A stretch of DNA of 64,000 bases from the NCBI GenBank assembly GCA_949127735.1, contig CASBPX010000065.1, positions 1 through 64,000 of the forward strand, written 5' to 3'. Positions 20,126 through 29,948 of the stretch are shown here, in pieces (position 1 is the first letter of the stretch; the number at the start of each line of letters is the position of its first letter). The notes under the pieces are model-generated. The model saw nothing but the letters and a program-made list of their open reading frames with translations, was not told the DNA's origin and ran no database searches. The stretch comes from Candidatus Obscuribacterales bacterium. Its GTDB lineage: Bacteria; Cyanobacteriota; Vampirovibrionia; Obscuribacterales; Obscuribacteraceae. Made by a program: the position numbers and the translations under genes.

Positions 20126-21334
20126 TTATCTATGGTAAAGAAAATCGATTGATTGGAGCTTGCCTCTAGAGCCGTCAGGGCTATCAACGCAGTATTGTTC
20201 ATAGAATGCTTCCTGAAAATTAGAGTCAGCTTCCGTCGGTGCCGGAATTTCGTCGCATGCAGACTTCCATATCTTTCGCATATCAACAGCCAGCTGGTTT
20301 AGCTTTTTTGATAGAGCCGTGTCCCCAGCTTTTTGAGACAGTTTTGCGATGCCTTCAAAATCTCCTGCATATAAGTATGGCTGCGGATGATCACTGGATG
20401 ACCTCATGAAAAGATCTGCAATTCGTCTGACTAATGGTTTAGCTTTTTGAAATTCTCCATTACTGATGTAGAGCTCAGATAGGTCACACATCGCCGTGCA
20501 TTGAGTATCGGCTCCAAAGTCTTGCGTCTCAAGCATAGCTATGGTGCGTAAAATTAAAGGTTCGGTGTCTTTGAAATCGCTCGATGAATAGGTGTTGATC
20601 AAATCTTTGAGGGAAAAGTAAAGCCGCACTTGATCACTATAAAGCTTACTATCTATTGAAGCGATCAGGCGTATAAGCAGAGGTCTGGCCTCTTTTTCAC
20701 GCCCATGTAGCATATAAAAAGTGGCCAAATTACGCAGGCTAATTTCGACATTGTCTGAGTAATCAGCTTTTTCCCAGATCGATAGCATGCGTTTAAAGGC
20801 TGACTCAGCCAAGACGGTTTCTCCACAGTGGTCGTAGGCAATTGCCAAATTGAGCAAGCTATAAGTTGTATCAGGTTGCCCTGGCCCGTAAAATTTTTCT
20901 CGGTTGAGAGCGATGCGTCGGTAGTAAGGAAGTGCCTCCTCAAACTTTCCTTGAGAGGCATATGCACTCGCCAGCCCGTGTGTCGCTTGCAGCAAATCTT
21001 TTTCAGTCAGGCTGAATTTTTCTGCTTTTACGAGAGCAGCTAAGTATTCGCTGGCTGCCATTTCATAATCACAGCATTTGTAGTTAGATTCTCCCATGTC
21101 CATGTGCTGACGATAGACCGCATGATTTCGCGTCAGAAGATCATTTTGTTCTAGCCTTGCTCTTTGCTCCGCCAGGGAGCGAACATTGTGCTGATGGTAG
21201 GCACACCAAATTCCCAGAATTATCAAAATCATTCCGGCCGCATAAAATTTGAAAGAGAGCCTTTCAGCTCGAAGAAAAATTCCAATCATTTTCATTACCT
21301 GCGCGAGAAGTATTGTCTCGAAGCCGGTGGGCAC
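20126..21334 (-). CDS. TPR-repeat protein
   Basis: TPR motifs (ATHGLASAYASQGKFEEALPYYRRIALNREKFYG...); N-terminal anchor. Confidence 0.75.
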   Translation of the reverse strand: MPTGFETILLAQVMKMIGIFLRAERLSFKFYAAGMILIILGIWCAYHQHNVRSLAEQRARLEQNDLLTRNHAVYRQHMDMGESNYKCCDYEMAASEYLAALVKAEKFSLTEKDLLQATHGLASAYASQGKFEEALPYYRRIALNREKFYGPGQPDTTYSLLNLAIAYDHCGETVLAESAFKRMLSIWEKADYSDNVEISLRNLATFYMLHGREKEARPLLIRLIASIDSKLYSDQVRLYFSLKDLINTYSSSDFKDTEPLILRTIAMLETQDFGADTQCTAMCDLSELYISNGEFQKAKPLVRRIADLFMRSSSDHPQPYLYAGDFEGIAKLSQKAGDTALSKKLNQLAVDMRKIWKSACDEIPAPTEADSNFQEAFYEQYCVDSPDGSRGKLQSIDFLYHR

Positions 21335-21538
21335 GAGAGCGAGTTAGTCGATTGATAGTAATTTGTGTTACCTCGGACTTGCCTGAGCAGTCCGAGCTTT
21401 CATTGTATGGAAAAGCGCTATCTTGACAAGTTATTTCTACTACTGGTTGGTCCCCGCTGGCCCTGACTGGTTGTAACACCATTGGTACGTCAAGGCACCG
21501 GCACCGGCGGCGACACTAATCCTACTTCAGCGATCAAT

Positions 21539-22774
21539 CTATTCGAAAACTATGTCTTTTTCTTCTTTCTTAGGCACTACGGCCGCTTTCTTTTCTGCTG
21601 ATGGCGACGGTGGCAAAGAACGCTTTAGTTTTTCGAGAACGCGATGAATATTTTCTGGTTTTAACAGTTGATCATCTTTGACCAGATATTTAGGTAGCTG
21701 TCCGCCGTGAAGTTCTTGAGCTTCTTCCTTCAGAAGTTTGGTCAAGATTTTTAGTTGTTTCTCTTCCATGTCGGTATGGTTATTAGTCTTCAATCCAAGA
21801 ATATTTTCGGCGACTTGATAATAGCCACCACCTTTAATGACGCGACCCAGCTTCTCGACATCAGCAGTGGGTGTTAATATCTTCTGTTCTTCCTTAATCT
21901 GTTCTGCCAGCTTAGTTTTTTCTGTTTCTAATTTTTCATTGTAATTGTTGATATCTTTAAAATGTTTTTGTTTGTTCGCCACGTCGTCATCAGCTGCCGC
22001 TTTGCCTAATTCTGCTTGATTTTTTGCCCGTGCCAGCGGCACCAGCAATTTTCTGTCTGCTGCATTTAGTGTTTCGTGCTTTTTAATTCCGCGTTCGATA
22101 GATTCTTGATCAAAGTATGGTTTGCCGCTCCATGTGCGGCTATCAGTGTAATCATTGGCTGTGTAATGCACCGGAGTGGTGCTGCGGCCACGGCCGCCGG
22201 CTGGCCTGGTGGTGTCATAGAATGTTCCCATCAAATTTTTAGCAGCATCGCGCACTGCTTGAGATTTGTTCAAGTCGAATGCCAGGCTAGCTACGTCAGC
22301 CTTGTCTAAAATGTCTGTTTTCAGCGCACCACATAAGGTGGCAAAATCTTTCTTCACTTGCTCATCTTGTTTGATGCGTCCATCGATGCGTGCTTGTAAC
22401 GGATCTGCTTTTGCCGCAGCAGCATCAAACTTGTCACTCGCCACCTTTGGTGCCGTTCTTGAATCGGTCACTAATTTCGCAGCCCCGTCCACGTCACCGG
22501 GAGCAAAGCTCTCAAGCTTTTTCAATTTTTCGTGATCAACGTCCAGGCGTGTTTTGACTGCACCAAAATCAATGAAGGTTGCGCCTTCAGGTAGTACTCC
22601 GCTTTTTACCAGCTTATCTAGCGCTTCTGGTTTGGCACTGCCGCCATAAAACTTACCCTGTATGTCATCCAATAACTTCTGGCCCGCCATGGCGCTGTCT
22701 ATTGCTGCTTTGTCTAAAGGGGCCAGGGCTCTGTCTTGATTGTGAATTGCTTCTTGCGGTTTAGAGTTGGTCAT
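21539..22774 (-). CDS. hypothetical protein, 411 aa, charged, helix-rich
   Basis: Long ORF with protein-like composition, no recognised family. Confidence 0.7.
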   Translation of the reverse strand: MTNSKPQEAIHNQDRALAPLDKAAIDSAMAGQKLLDDIQGKFYGGSAKPEALDKLVKSGVLPEGATFIDFGAVKTRLDVDHEKLKKLESFAPGDVDGAAKLVTDSRTAPKVASDKFDAAAAKADPLQARIDGRIKQDEQVKKDFATLCGALKTDILDKADVASLAFDLNKSQAVRDAAKNLMGTFYDTTRPAGGRGRSTTPVHYTANDYTDSRTWSGKPYFDQESIERGIKKHETLNAADRKLLVPLARAKNQAELGKAAADDDVANKQKHFKDINNYNEKLETEKTKLAEQIKEEQKILTPTADVEKLGRVIKGGGYYQVAENILGLKTNNHTDMEEKQLKILTKLLKEEAQELHGGQLPKYLVKDDQLLKPENIHRVLEKLKRSLPPSPSAEKKAAVVPKKEEKDIVFE

Positions 22775-23020
22775 ACTGGCGTTCTCCAGTTTTCGACGAC
22801 AGAAGACCTGAAGTCGTTAGGCATAAAAACCATAAGTGTTGGCAGTGTCTTAGTCGGGGGGGACAAAACTGCAGCTTTATCGAAGTTACTCGCTTTACCG
22901 GGGGTGAGGAAATATATACGCCTTGTCGAGTTTTTTGGCATTGCCAGCCGGTCTTATTCTCGATTAGGATTGATATGATGATGTTGTCTTTAACTAAGTT
23001 GTTCTGTTGAAGGGGCAAGG

Positions 23021-23764
23021 TTGTTTAAATCGATATTTTTTCGCCTCTGCATCATTTGTATTCTCCTACTTATCAGTTTTACTGGAGAGCATTTCGCCGT
23101 TGCGGCAGAAAGTAAATTGCATTTTGGTATCAGGCCGAGGACGATTGAAGCACCCAGCAAATTTTCTTATCGGCTTTTCCCTCAAGAAAAGCTGGCGTTT
23201 GATTTTGTTGTAGCGAGGCCATCTATTAAAAATAAACGAGTTGTTCTTTGCATTCCCGCTGCATTCACTATGCAAGACGGAACCATTGATGGCCTCTGCA
23301 TCATCAATGGTGTAAAGCTAAATGGTCCTGTTAACAAAGAACTCGGTGGCGCCATGATTATAGAAAGGGGTAATGCTCGATTGCTTTCTACGAACAAAGG
23401 CGCCATTCTGAACAAAAACTTTCTGAACATTGTCAAAGCAAAAAAAGCATCAATGTTTCAACAGTTTCTGATTGTACAAAATGGTACACCGGCATCTTTT
23501 AGAGACCAGAGCAAGTTTCAGAGGCGTGCTGTTTGCCAAAGTAAACACGGCGCTTTTTTAATGGTCGAAAGTGAGAGCCCTGTGACTTTTATGACATTCA
23601 ATAGCGACCTCGCCTCGATTGGTATGGTGAACGCAATCTATCTCGATATGGGCTCTTGGGATGAAGGCTGGTATCGTGATGCCACCAGTGGTACCGTGGT
23701 CACAATTGGATTAAATAGGTCACGCACTGAGAGCCAGAGTAACTGGCTGCTACTAAAAAAATAA
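23021..23764 (+). CDS. secreted hypothetical protein
   Basis: N-terminal signal-like MFKSIFFRLCIICILLLISFTGEHFAVAAE; ends shortly before the methyltransferase. Confidence 0.65.
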   Translation: MFKSIFFRLCIICILLLISFTGEHFAVAAESKLHFGIRPRTIEAPSKFSYRLFPQEKLAFDFVVARPSIKNKRVVLCIPAAFTMQDGTIDGLCIINGVKLNGPVNKELGGAMIIERGNARLLSTNKGAILNKNFLNIVKAKKASMFQQFLIVQNGTPASFRDQSKFQRRAVCQSKHGAFLMVESESPVTFMTFNSDLASIGMVNAIYLDMGSWDEGWYRDATSGTVVTIGLNRSRTESQSNWLLLKK

Positions 23765-23787
23765 CGTTGGAACGAGGGTTTTGATAA

Positions 23788-24555
23788 ATGACCGTTAAGC
23801 CACAAACAATTAACTGGTATGAGAAGTTCTTTCAAGGGATGGCTCTCGATCTTTGGCGCGCAGCTATTCCTATTGAGACAACAGAGGAGGAGCTGGCATT
23901 TTTGCTTCAGACATTAGCTGCTCCTCAAGGGGGAAGGTTGCTCGACGTTCCATGTGGCAATGGCAGGCTCAGTCTGCCGCTGTCTCTTTCGGGCTACAGT
24001 GTTACAGGTGTAGATTTCTGTCAGCCCTTTCTTGATCAAGCTGCCGAATCAGCCCGAGCCCATAAAACGAAAATTGATTATATTCAAGGCGATATGCGTG
24101 CCCTCAAGCTCAAAAATAAATTTGCTGGTGCCTTTTGTATGGGCAACAGTTTCGGCTATTTTGATCGCCCCGGTACGGTCGATTTTCTCAAAGCAGTGGC
24201 TGCTTGCCTGGAATCTAAAGCTCGCCTGGTGATTGATTCTTCTATGGTGGCAGAATGCTTTATTGTCAACGGCGGTGAAAAGGAATGGCTTCAGGTCGGC
24301 GATATGCTCATGCTGGTCGAAAACAATTATGACTGTCGAAAGAGTGCCGTCGAGTCAACTTACACATTTATTCGCGGCAGCGAGAAGCAAGTTAGCAAAG
24401 CCGTGCATTGGATTTATACTTCTGGTGAACTCAGTGACATGCTTGAATCTTCCGGCTTTTCAATTGTAGACATGCTTGCAAATACTGATTTGGAGAATCC
24501 GGAGAAGTTTGAGCTGGGGTCAGAGAGACTGTTGCTGGTGGCAGAAAAGATTTAA
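23788..24555 (+). CDS. class I SAM-dependent methyltransferase
   Basis: GGRLLDVPCGNGRLSLPLSLSGYSVTGVDFCQPFLDQA motif I/II; DYIQGDMRAL. Confidence 0.9.
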   Translation: MTVKPQTINWYEKFFQGMALDLWRAAIPIETTEEELAFLLQTLAAPQGGRLLDVPCGNGRLSLPLSLSGYSVTGVDFCQPFLDQAAESARAHKTKIDYIQGDMRALKLKNKFAGAFCMGNSFGYFDRPGTVDFLKAVAACLESKARLVIDSSMVAECFIVNGGEKEWLQVGDMLMLVENNYDCRKSAVESTYTFIRGSEKQVSKAVHWIYTSGELSDMLESSGFSIVDMLANTDLENPEKFELGSERLLLVAEKI

Positions 24556-24586
24556 ATTTTTTAGTTCTAGCAATGATAGCGTTCTT

Positions 24587-25447
24587 TCAGTTGCCCTGGA
24601 GATTTTCTGCTCGACGTTCTTCTCGTTTCGACCGCCGCTCTTCACGAGCAGAGCGGCGAGCACTTAGGCCCGTACCGAGGGTCTGTCCGGCTTGCATTTT
24701 TGAGTCGGCATATTGTTGATCGCTCGATGCATTGCTCGCCTGGTTTTGCGAGCGATTTTCGAGGCGCTCCCCTCGGCGTTCTCGTCTCATATCCATCCGA
24801 CTTTGCCCTCCGCTTTGTGATGCGGAGCTTTTCATTTGTTGCGCGCCTTGCGGACCTTCAGCATAGGGTTGTTGTCCGTATGGAACCTGTTGCTGCCACT
24901 GGTTCAAGTGTGCGCTGGTCTGAGGGCTCGGCGTAACAAACTGCTTATTGCCGCCCGGAGCCATGTAACTATACTGTCCGGCTCCTTCCATGTTTATTGG
25001 CGTGCCGTAAGGAATGCCGTTAAACCCACCAGCGTAGGCGGGCGTGGAGCTATAAAACGACTGCGCTGGTGGCATCATTTGTGGTGGCACGCCCGCGCCT
25101 CCTGACTGTGCGTTGATCTGGCTTTGCGCCGCTTCAAGTTGCTCAGGAGTGACTGCTACTTGCTGACCGTTCATTGCGGTGTACCAGAAGCGGTTAGCCG
25201 AATCGTGGTAGACGGATACCTGAGCTGCATTCGGTGCGATCACCAGTCCCGGCACAGTCACCTGTTTACCTGAAGGGGTGACTAAATATTGATTGCCGTC
25301 AGGCTTGCGCACGACCGGATAAATTGTCATGCTAATGCCGCCATTACCTGCCTGATTTACAGGCTGTGCCTCTGTTTCTAGAGGCAAAAAGGTTAAAGCC
25401 GCCATTGATAGAAATATAGCGATGCTCTGCGAAAGTTTCATTGTCAA
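24587..25447 (-). CDS. secreted Gln/Arg-rich hypothetical protein
   Basis: Signal peptide and low-complexity C-terminus. Confidence 0.65.
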   Translation of the reverse strand: MTMKLSQSIAIFLSMAALTFLPLETEAQPVNQAGNGGISMTIYPVVRKPDGNQYLVTPSGKQVTVPGLVIAPNAAQVSVYHDSANRFWYTAMNGQQVAVTPEQLEAAQSQINAQSGGAGVPPQMMPPAQSFYSSTPAYAGGFNGIPYGTPINMEGAGQYSYMAPGGNKQFVTPSPQTSAHLNQWQQQVPYGQQPYAEGPQGAQQMKSSASQSGGQSRMDMRRERRGERLENRSQNQASNASSDQQYADSKMQAGQTLGTGLSARRSAREERRSKREERRAENLQGN

Positions 25448-25474
25448 TTCTCCGAATCGTGCACAATTTGATAT

Positions 25475-26353
25475 TTACTTAGTTACCTGACCGGCTGCAG
25501 CTGAATTACTGGTCGCACGATCATCTTTCTTATATTCTTCGATTGAAATCAAAGCGGCTTGATAGCGAATTTTCTCTAACTCTTCAGCGCGTTGGAAAAT
25601 ATTCAAAGCCGCATTAGCAATGATGGCATTGGCTCCCGCGTCCTCGTGTTCATCACCAACCGGTAGCGCTCCCTGAACTTGATCTAACGATTTATTGATA
25701 CTGAGCACATCATCACGCCAGGTAGAAAAGATCGGATTGATGCGTTGTTCAATTGCCTTAGAAACTTTGCGACCATTGGTGTCAATGTCGTTAATGTCTT
25801 CGCAGAGCAAATGAACAATTGGTTCGAGGGTGTTAACATAGAGTACAAGCCATTCTTTGCGCGGCGGTAAGTATTTCTTTTTGGCGTCGAGCATTTGCGC
25901 TGTTATTGTCGATGGGCTTTGCTCTAGAGGAGCATCGTTTACTGTCATGCTCGGGCGAGTGGCCTCTAGAAATAGATTGATTGCTTGCTGCTTAAGCTGA
26001 GTCAGGGTCAGTCTGGTATCGCGCAAATCGCTGAGCATTTCATCTGGCGCCATTTGTACGTCATCGCTGATGGTGCGCTTTGGCAAGCGTAGGCTGGTAG
26101 AACTTGTACTTGAACTTGTACTATTAGCATTCGCTTCCGCAGAGAGGGCTGGCGAGTACAATGAGCACATTAGAGATGCAATACTGAGTACGGCAACTCG
26201 GCCAAATAACGTATTAGCTAAAAACATCCGATCTTTTCCCTCGAATATACAATTACAGAATAAACAGGCTGTCTGACAGACCTTTGTTGAAATCAAGTTG
26301 GTCAAAGAAGACGAAAGCGTTGGGATGCCCGTTTTTATAAGTGTTCCAGGCAA
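25475..26353 (-). CDS. secreted hypothetical protein
   Basis: Signal-like MFLANTLFGRVAVLSIASLMCSLYSPALSAEA; start probably at that internal Met. Confidence 0.6.
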   Translation of the reverse strand: MPGTLIKTGIPTLSSSLTNLISTKVCQTACLFCNCIFEGKDRMFLANTLFGRVAVLSIASLMCSLYSPALSAEANANSTSSSTSSTSLRLPKRTISDDVQMAPDEMLSDLRDTRLTLTQLKQQAINLFLEATRPSMTVNDAPLEQSPSTITAQMLDAKKKYLPPRKEWLVLYVNTLEPIVHLLCEDINDIDTNGRKVSKAIEQRINPIFSTWRDDVLSINKSLDQVQGALPVGDEHEDAGANAIIANAALNIFQRAEELEKIRYQAALISIEEYKKDDRATSNSAAAGQVTK

Positions 26354-27077
26354 TGGGAATTTTTGTTTTTGCGCTCAGGTAGACCACATGTACGAATGAA
26401 CTTCCAATTATTTGTTCTTCGCCTTTCTTTTCGCGCATCAACAAAACCAGGACAGGCTCTTTAAAGGGTGCTAGTTTAACGGGCGCCGATATGGTCGCCG
26501 CGGCACCACCCGCCACTTGGCGTTTGAGCGACGATGAGAGAGAAAGAAAATCGCTCTCCGCTAAACTGAAACCGGTGGGCAACTTTAGGGTGCGTGAGTC
26601 AGGCTGGAGTGTCATTTTAACCAGGCTCAGTGTGCCACCACCCTTGCCTCTAATGGCACCATCTTTCTGCTTTACCACCACAGATCCGTTGCGATAATCG
26701 AGCGATTTGATCTCGGCACGCAGCAATTCTCTCTGCTTAAACGATAAGTAAGCGCCGCCGAAATCTTTCCATTGGTCGCCTTTGCCTTTCAGTGTAAAAA
26801 GCTGACAAAAACACTGATAGTCGTGCAAATTCGAGGCCGCAGAGCTGAGTGTATCGAGATACGATATGTCTACTGTTGTCTTAGCCAGCTTGTCTACTGT
26901 GGTGCTATCGGGCAAGTTGCTCTCAAGGTCTTGCTTGGTCATGGCAAAAGCAGGGGGGCAGAAAATCGTTGTTGCTAGCACGGTGGCAGTCAACGCCATA
27001 CGTGATAATCGCAGCCGATCGGGAGTCATGGACACTCTCTTCTCGCGGGGAATACCGGGAAGCAATAAATTTAGCAT
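26253..27077 (-). CDS. secreted hypothetical protein
   Basis: Signal-like MALTATVLATTIFCPPAFA; overlaps only the over-extended 5' end of the neighbouring ORF. Confidence 0.6.
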   Translation of the reverse strand: MLNLLLPGIPREKRVSMTPDRLRLSRMALTATVLATTIFCPPAFAMTKQDLESNLPDSTTVDKLAKTTVDISYLDTLSSAASNLHDYQCFCQLFTLKGKGDQWKDFGGAYLSFKQRELLRAEIKSLDYRNGSVVVKQKDGAIRGKGGGTLSLVKMTLQPDSRTLKLPTGFSLAESDFLSLSSSLKRQVAGGAAATISAPVKLAPFKEPVLVLLMREKKGEEQIIGSSFVHVVYLSAKTKIPIAWNTYKNGHPNAFVFFDQLDFNKGLSDSLFIL

Positions 27078-27218
27078 GTTATGAGCAGATGGCGGAGTGG
27101 AGGTTTAAGGCTGTCAGGTTGCCAGGTGTATAATTGGTAAAAATTGCATATTTTGAGCGCTATATGAAACTAACTTCAGAGTCTTTTTTTTGTATGGTGT
27201 GTTGGACCAGAGCTATTG

Positions 27219-27246
27219 AAAAAACCGAAGGATCCTTCGGTTTTTC
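27219..27246 (-). terminator. rho-independent terminator downstream of the SulP gene
   Basis: Perfect palindrome AAAAACCGAAGGATCCTTCGGTTTTT. Confidence 0.75.
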
Positions 27247-27303
27247 TTTGAACCTGTTTTTCTCTAAGGCGAGTAGAGAGCCGTAACGCTACTTTTTGTA
27301 AAT

Positions 27304-28935
27304 TTACGCACCATGGTCGACTGGCGCGGGCTCGACCAGATCAAGTTTCTCAACGTCACCAAAAGCAATGTGCGCTATAGCATCACTAACCGTGTCGTAA
27401 GAATTGGGCAGTGCCACTCCGACTCTCGACAGTGTTGATTTGGTCGGTTCTGACAACTTTACCGCAATGACATAGATATCCTTTTCCGCCCAGCGCTCTA
27501 GCGCATCTTGAAGGGCAAAGGCTCCCGATAAATCAGCAAAAGGGACATTAGCAAAATGCAAAATGATGTATTTGGCCCCTACAGGAACACTCTCCATCAG
27601 CTTTTCCAAGATGGTCACTTCGCCAAAAAAGAGCGGTCCGTGAAAAGAGTAGACGAATGTTTGCTGCTGCACTTCTTCGGGTAATGACTGCACCACTGGA
27701 TAGGCTTCTGGAATGCTCGTAACAGCATCAACATGCATAAGTTCCGTATCTGCCATTTTCTTTGCAAAAAGTAGCGCGGCTACAGCCAACCCGGCAATAA
27801 CTGCAATGATCAAATCAACGAATATGGTGTGCAAAAGCACAATTACAAGAACGATCATGTCCTCTTTTGGTGCTTTGCGCATTAGTTTCAGCGCCCGGTA
27901 ATCGACAATGGAAATACCCACGCTGATTAAGATAGCCGCAAGACAAGCAAGAGGAACCTTTTGCGCAAATGATCCAAGTCCTAATAATATCGCCAGAAGA
28001 ATGACACCATGAGTAAATCCGGATAGTTGTGTCGTAGCACCGGTTTTAATGTTAATTACACTACGCATGGTGGCACCCGCACCAGGCAGTCCACCAATGA
28101 GACCGGATGCGAAATTACTAATCCCTTGACCTATCAGCTCTTTGTTGCTGTCGTGTTTGGTTCTAGTCAGTCGATCCACAACCACTGACGTTAGGAGTGA
28201 ATCGATCGATCCCAGCGTCGCTAGGGCGAAGGCGTTTGTGATCACGACATGCCAATCAGAAAACGAAAACCACGGAATTTTCGGTAGAGGGAGCCCAGCC
28301 GGAATCTGCGCAATCGTAGGCAGCTCAAGCTGAAAATATACTGCTGCCGACGTGCCCACGATAAGCGCCACAAGCGCAGCTGGAATTTTCTTACTTATGA
28401 TCGGTACGACATAGATGCAAGCAAGGCAAAGTAGTCCGAGGCCGAGCGCCTGTAAATTGTGGTGCTGAAAAATCTCCGGCGCCGACTGCAAAGTGCCGAG
28501 AACTTCCCCTATTCCAGGTAAACCCACAAGGGGTCGCAACTGCAAAATAACAATAATCATGCCGATGCCGGTCATAAAGCCCGACACCACCGGATAGGGT
28601 ATGTACTCAATCAGCTGACCGGCTTTGAGCAGGCCGAGGCCTACCTGACAGATTCCGCCCACAATAATTGCAGCGAAAATTATTTCTGGATGACCGACAT
28701 GAGTGCTTACCATTGCCGCAACCACAACAGTCATGGGTCCGGTTGGTCCCGACACCAGTGTTTTGGTGCCACCAAAGAGGGCGGCCAGGATTCCGCAAGC
28801 GATAGCGCCGTAAAGACCAGCGGGGGCACCTAAACCAGAAGCCACGCCAAAGGCAAGGGCAATAGGCAAGGCTACGATAGCGGCCGTTAAACCTCCAAGC
28901 AGGTCACCGGGTATGTGTGCAAATTTAGATGACAC
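27304..28935 (-). CDS. SulP-family anion permease with STAS domain
   Basis: GDLLGGLTAAIVALPIALAFGVASGLGAPAGLYGAI, FGGTKTLVSGPTGPMTVV, C-terminal STAS; GTG start at 28935 with AGGAGAA upstream. Confidence 0.9.
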   Translation of the reverse strand: MSSKFAHIPGDLLGGLTAAIVALPIALAFGVASGLGAPAGLYGAIACGILAALFGGTKTLVSGPTGPMTVVVAAMVSTHVGHPEIIFAAIIVGGICQVGLGLLKAGQLIEYIPYPVVSGFMTGIGMIIVILQLRPLVGLPGIGEVLGTLQSAPEIFQHHNLQALGLGLLCLACIYVVPIISKKIPAALVALIVGTSAAVYFQLELPTIAQIPAGLPLPKIPWFSFSDWHVVITNAFALATLGSIDSLLTSVVVDRLTRTKHDSNKELIGQGISNFASGLIGGLPGAGATMRSVINIKTGATTQLSGFTHGVILLAILLGLGSFAQKVPLACLAAILISVGISIVDYRALKLMRKAPKEDMIVLVIVLLHTIFVDLIIAVIAGLAVAALLFAKKMADTELMHVDAVTSIPEAYPVVQSLPEEVQQQTFVYSFHGPLFFGEVTILEKLMESVPVGAKYIILHFANVPFADLSGAFALQDALERWAEKDIYVIAVKLSEPTKSTLSRVGVALPNSYDTVSDAIAHIAFGDVEKLDLVEPAPVDHGA

Positions 28936-29364
28936 TGCTTCTCCTGAGACTCTCGCGTTTAGTAAGTGGCACCGCATACGGTGTTGAGACCGTGGTTTCT
29001 TTCGCCTCGCTTGCATTTTTGATGGAGCTCTCTTTGTACCACGTCTTTCATCCAAGTTATCTCAGCTTACGGAATACGAATCTGAGCAGCGGTAATAAAG
29101 AAGCAGGCGCGCACTCTTCCCTGTTGATGATTCATACGACTCAATCCCTGCTAGAGCTTCTAAATAATCGCGAAAAGGATTTGAAAGGTTGCTTGGATAT
29201 CATAATTTTAGAAACGATTGACGTGTTTCTCTAACAAGCTAGCTTCACTAGCGACAAATTGTTGTGAATTGCTACCTGGCGGGTGCCGACCTGGGTTGCA
29301 TTTTGCATGTCAATTTTAAATAGACACGTCTATGTCTCGGAGCCTGTGTGGCGGAGGTGACAAG

Positions 29365-29904
29365 ATGCAATACGAGAACTCTGTGAGACCGAAGCTACTC
29401 GTTCCGGTTAAAGGTAGTCAAAGCATCTGCCGACTGACCACCTGGCTCTCGGCGAATCCACAAGTGTGGAACGCAGAGCTCAGGCTCATTCACGTGCTTG
29501 AACCGCAATGGCTCAACGATATTCCTTACTCGCCACTTCAGGCATTAAGGCGACTCGACGAACAAGACCGCGTTATAGCCGAGGTTCAACGAGAGTTCAA
29601 TGCGTTGGCGGTGACTGTTCAAAACCAATTTTCCAATTCATTAATATCAGCGCACGTGGTCAATGGCATATCTGACCCGGGCGCGATCATAGTCGATTTT
29701 GCGGATCGGTGGCACGTTAACTGCATCCTGATCTTTCGCAGTCATCAAGGTCCAATACGAGAATTCCTGCGCGGCCGATTGATAAGTAGAATTCTGCGCT
29801 CGGCGACGTGCGCAGTTCAAGTCATTCAAAGCCCGCAGGAACACGTGCATAAGAAAGATCAGTTCACCGTTCGGTTTTTTCGCCGATTTAATGTGACTGT
29901 CTAA
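29365..29904 (+). CDS. universal stress protein (UspA)-like
   Basis: KLLVPVKGSQSICRLTTWL..., ILIFRSHQGPIREFLRGRLISRILRSATCAVQVI; GGAGG 7 nt before ATG 29365. Confidence 0.7.
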   Translation: MQYENSVRPKLLVPVKGSQSICRLTTWLSANPQVWNAELRLIHVLEPQWLNDIPYSPLQALRRLDEQDRVIAEVQREFNALAVTVQNQFSNSLISAHVVNGISDPGAIIVDFADRWHVNCILIFRSHQGPIREFLRGRLISRILRSATCAVQVIQSPQEHVHKKDQFTVRFFRRFNVTV

Positions 29905-29948
29905 TACTTGTAAAGCTTGACACTGAGCGGAACACTGGGGGAACCGAC

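Noticed and set aside
28929-29234. 101-aa plus-strand ORF upstream of the Usp gene
   Set aside because: Begins inside the SulP gene's 5' end, has no RBS and no recognisable domain; probably the divergent promoter region.
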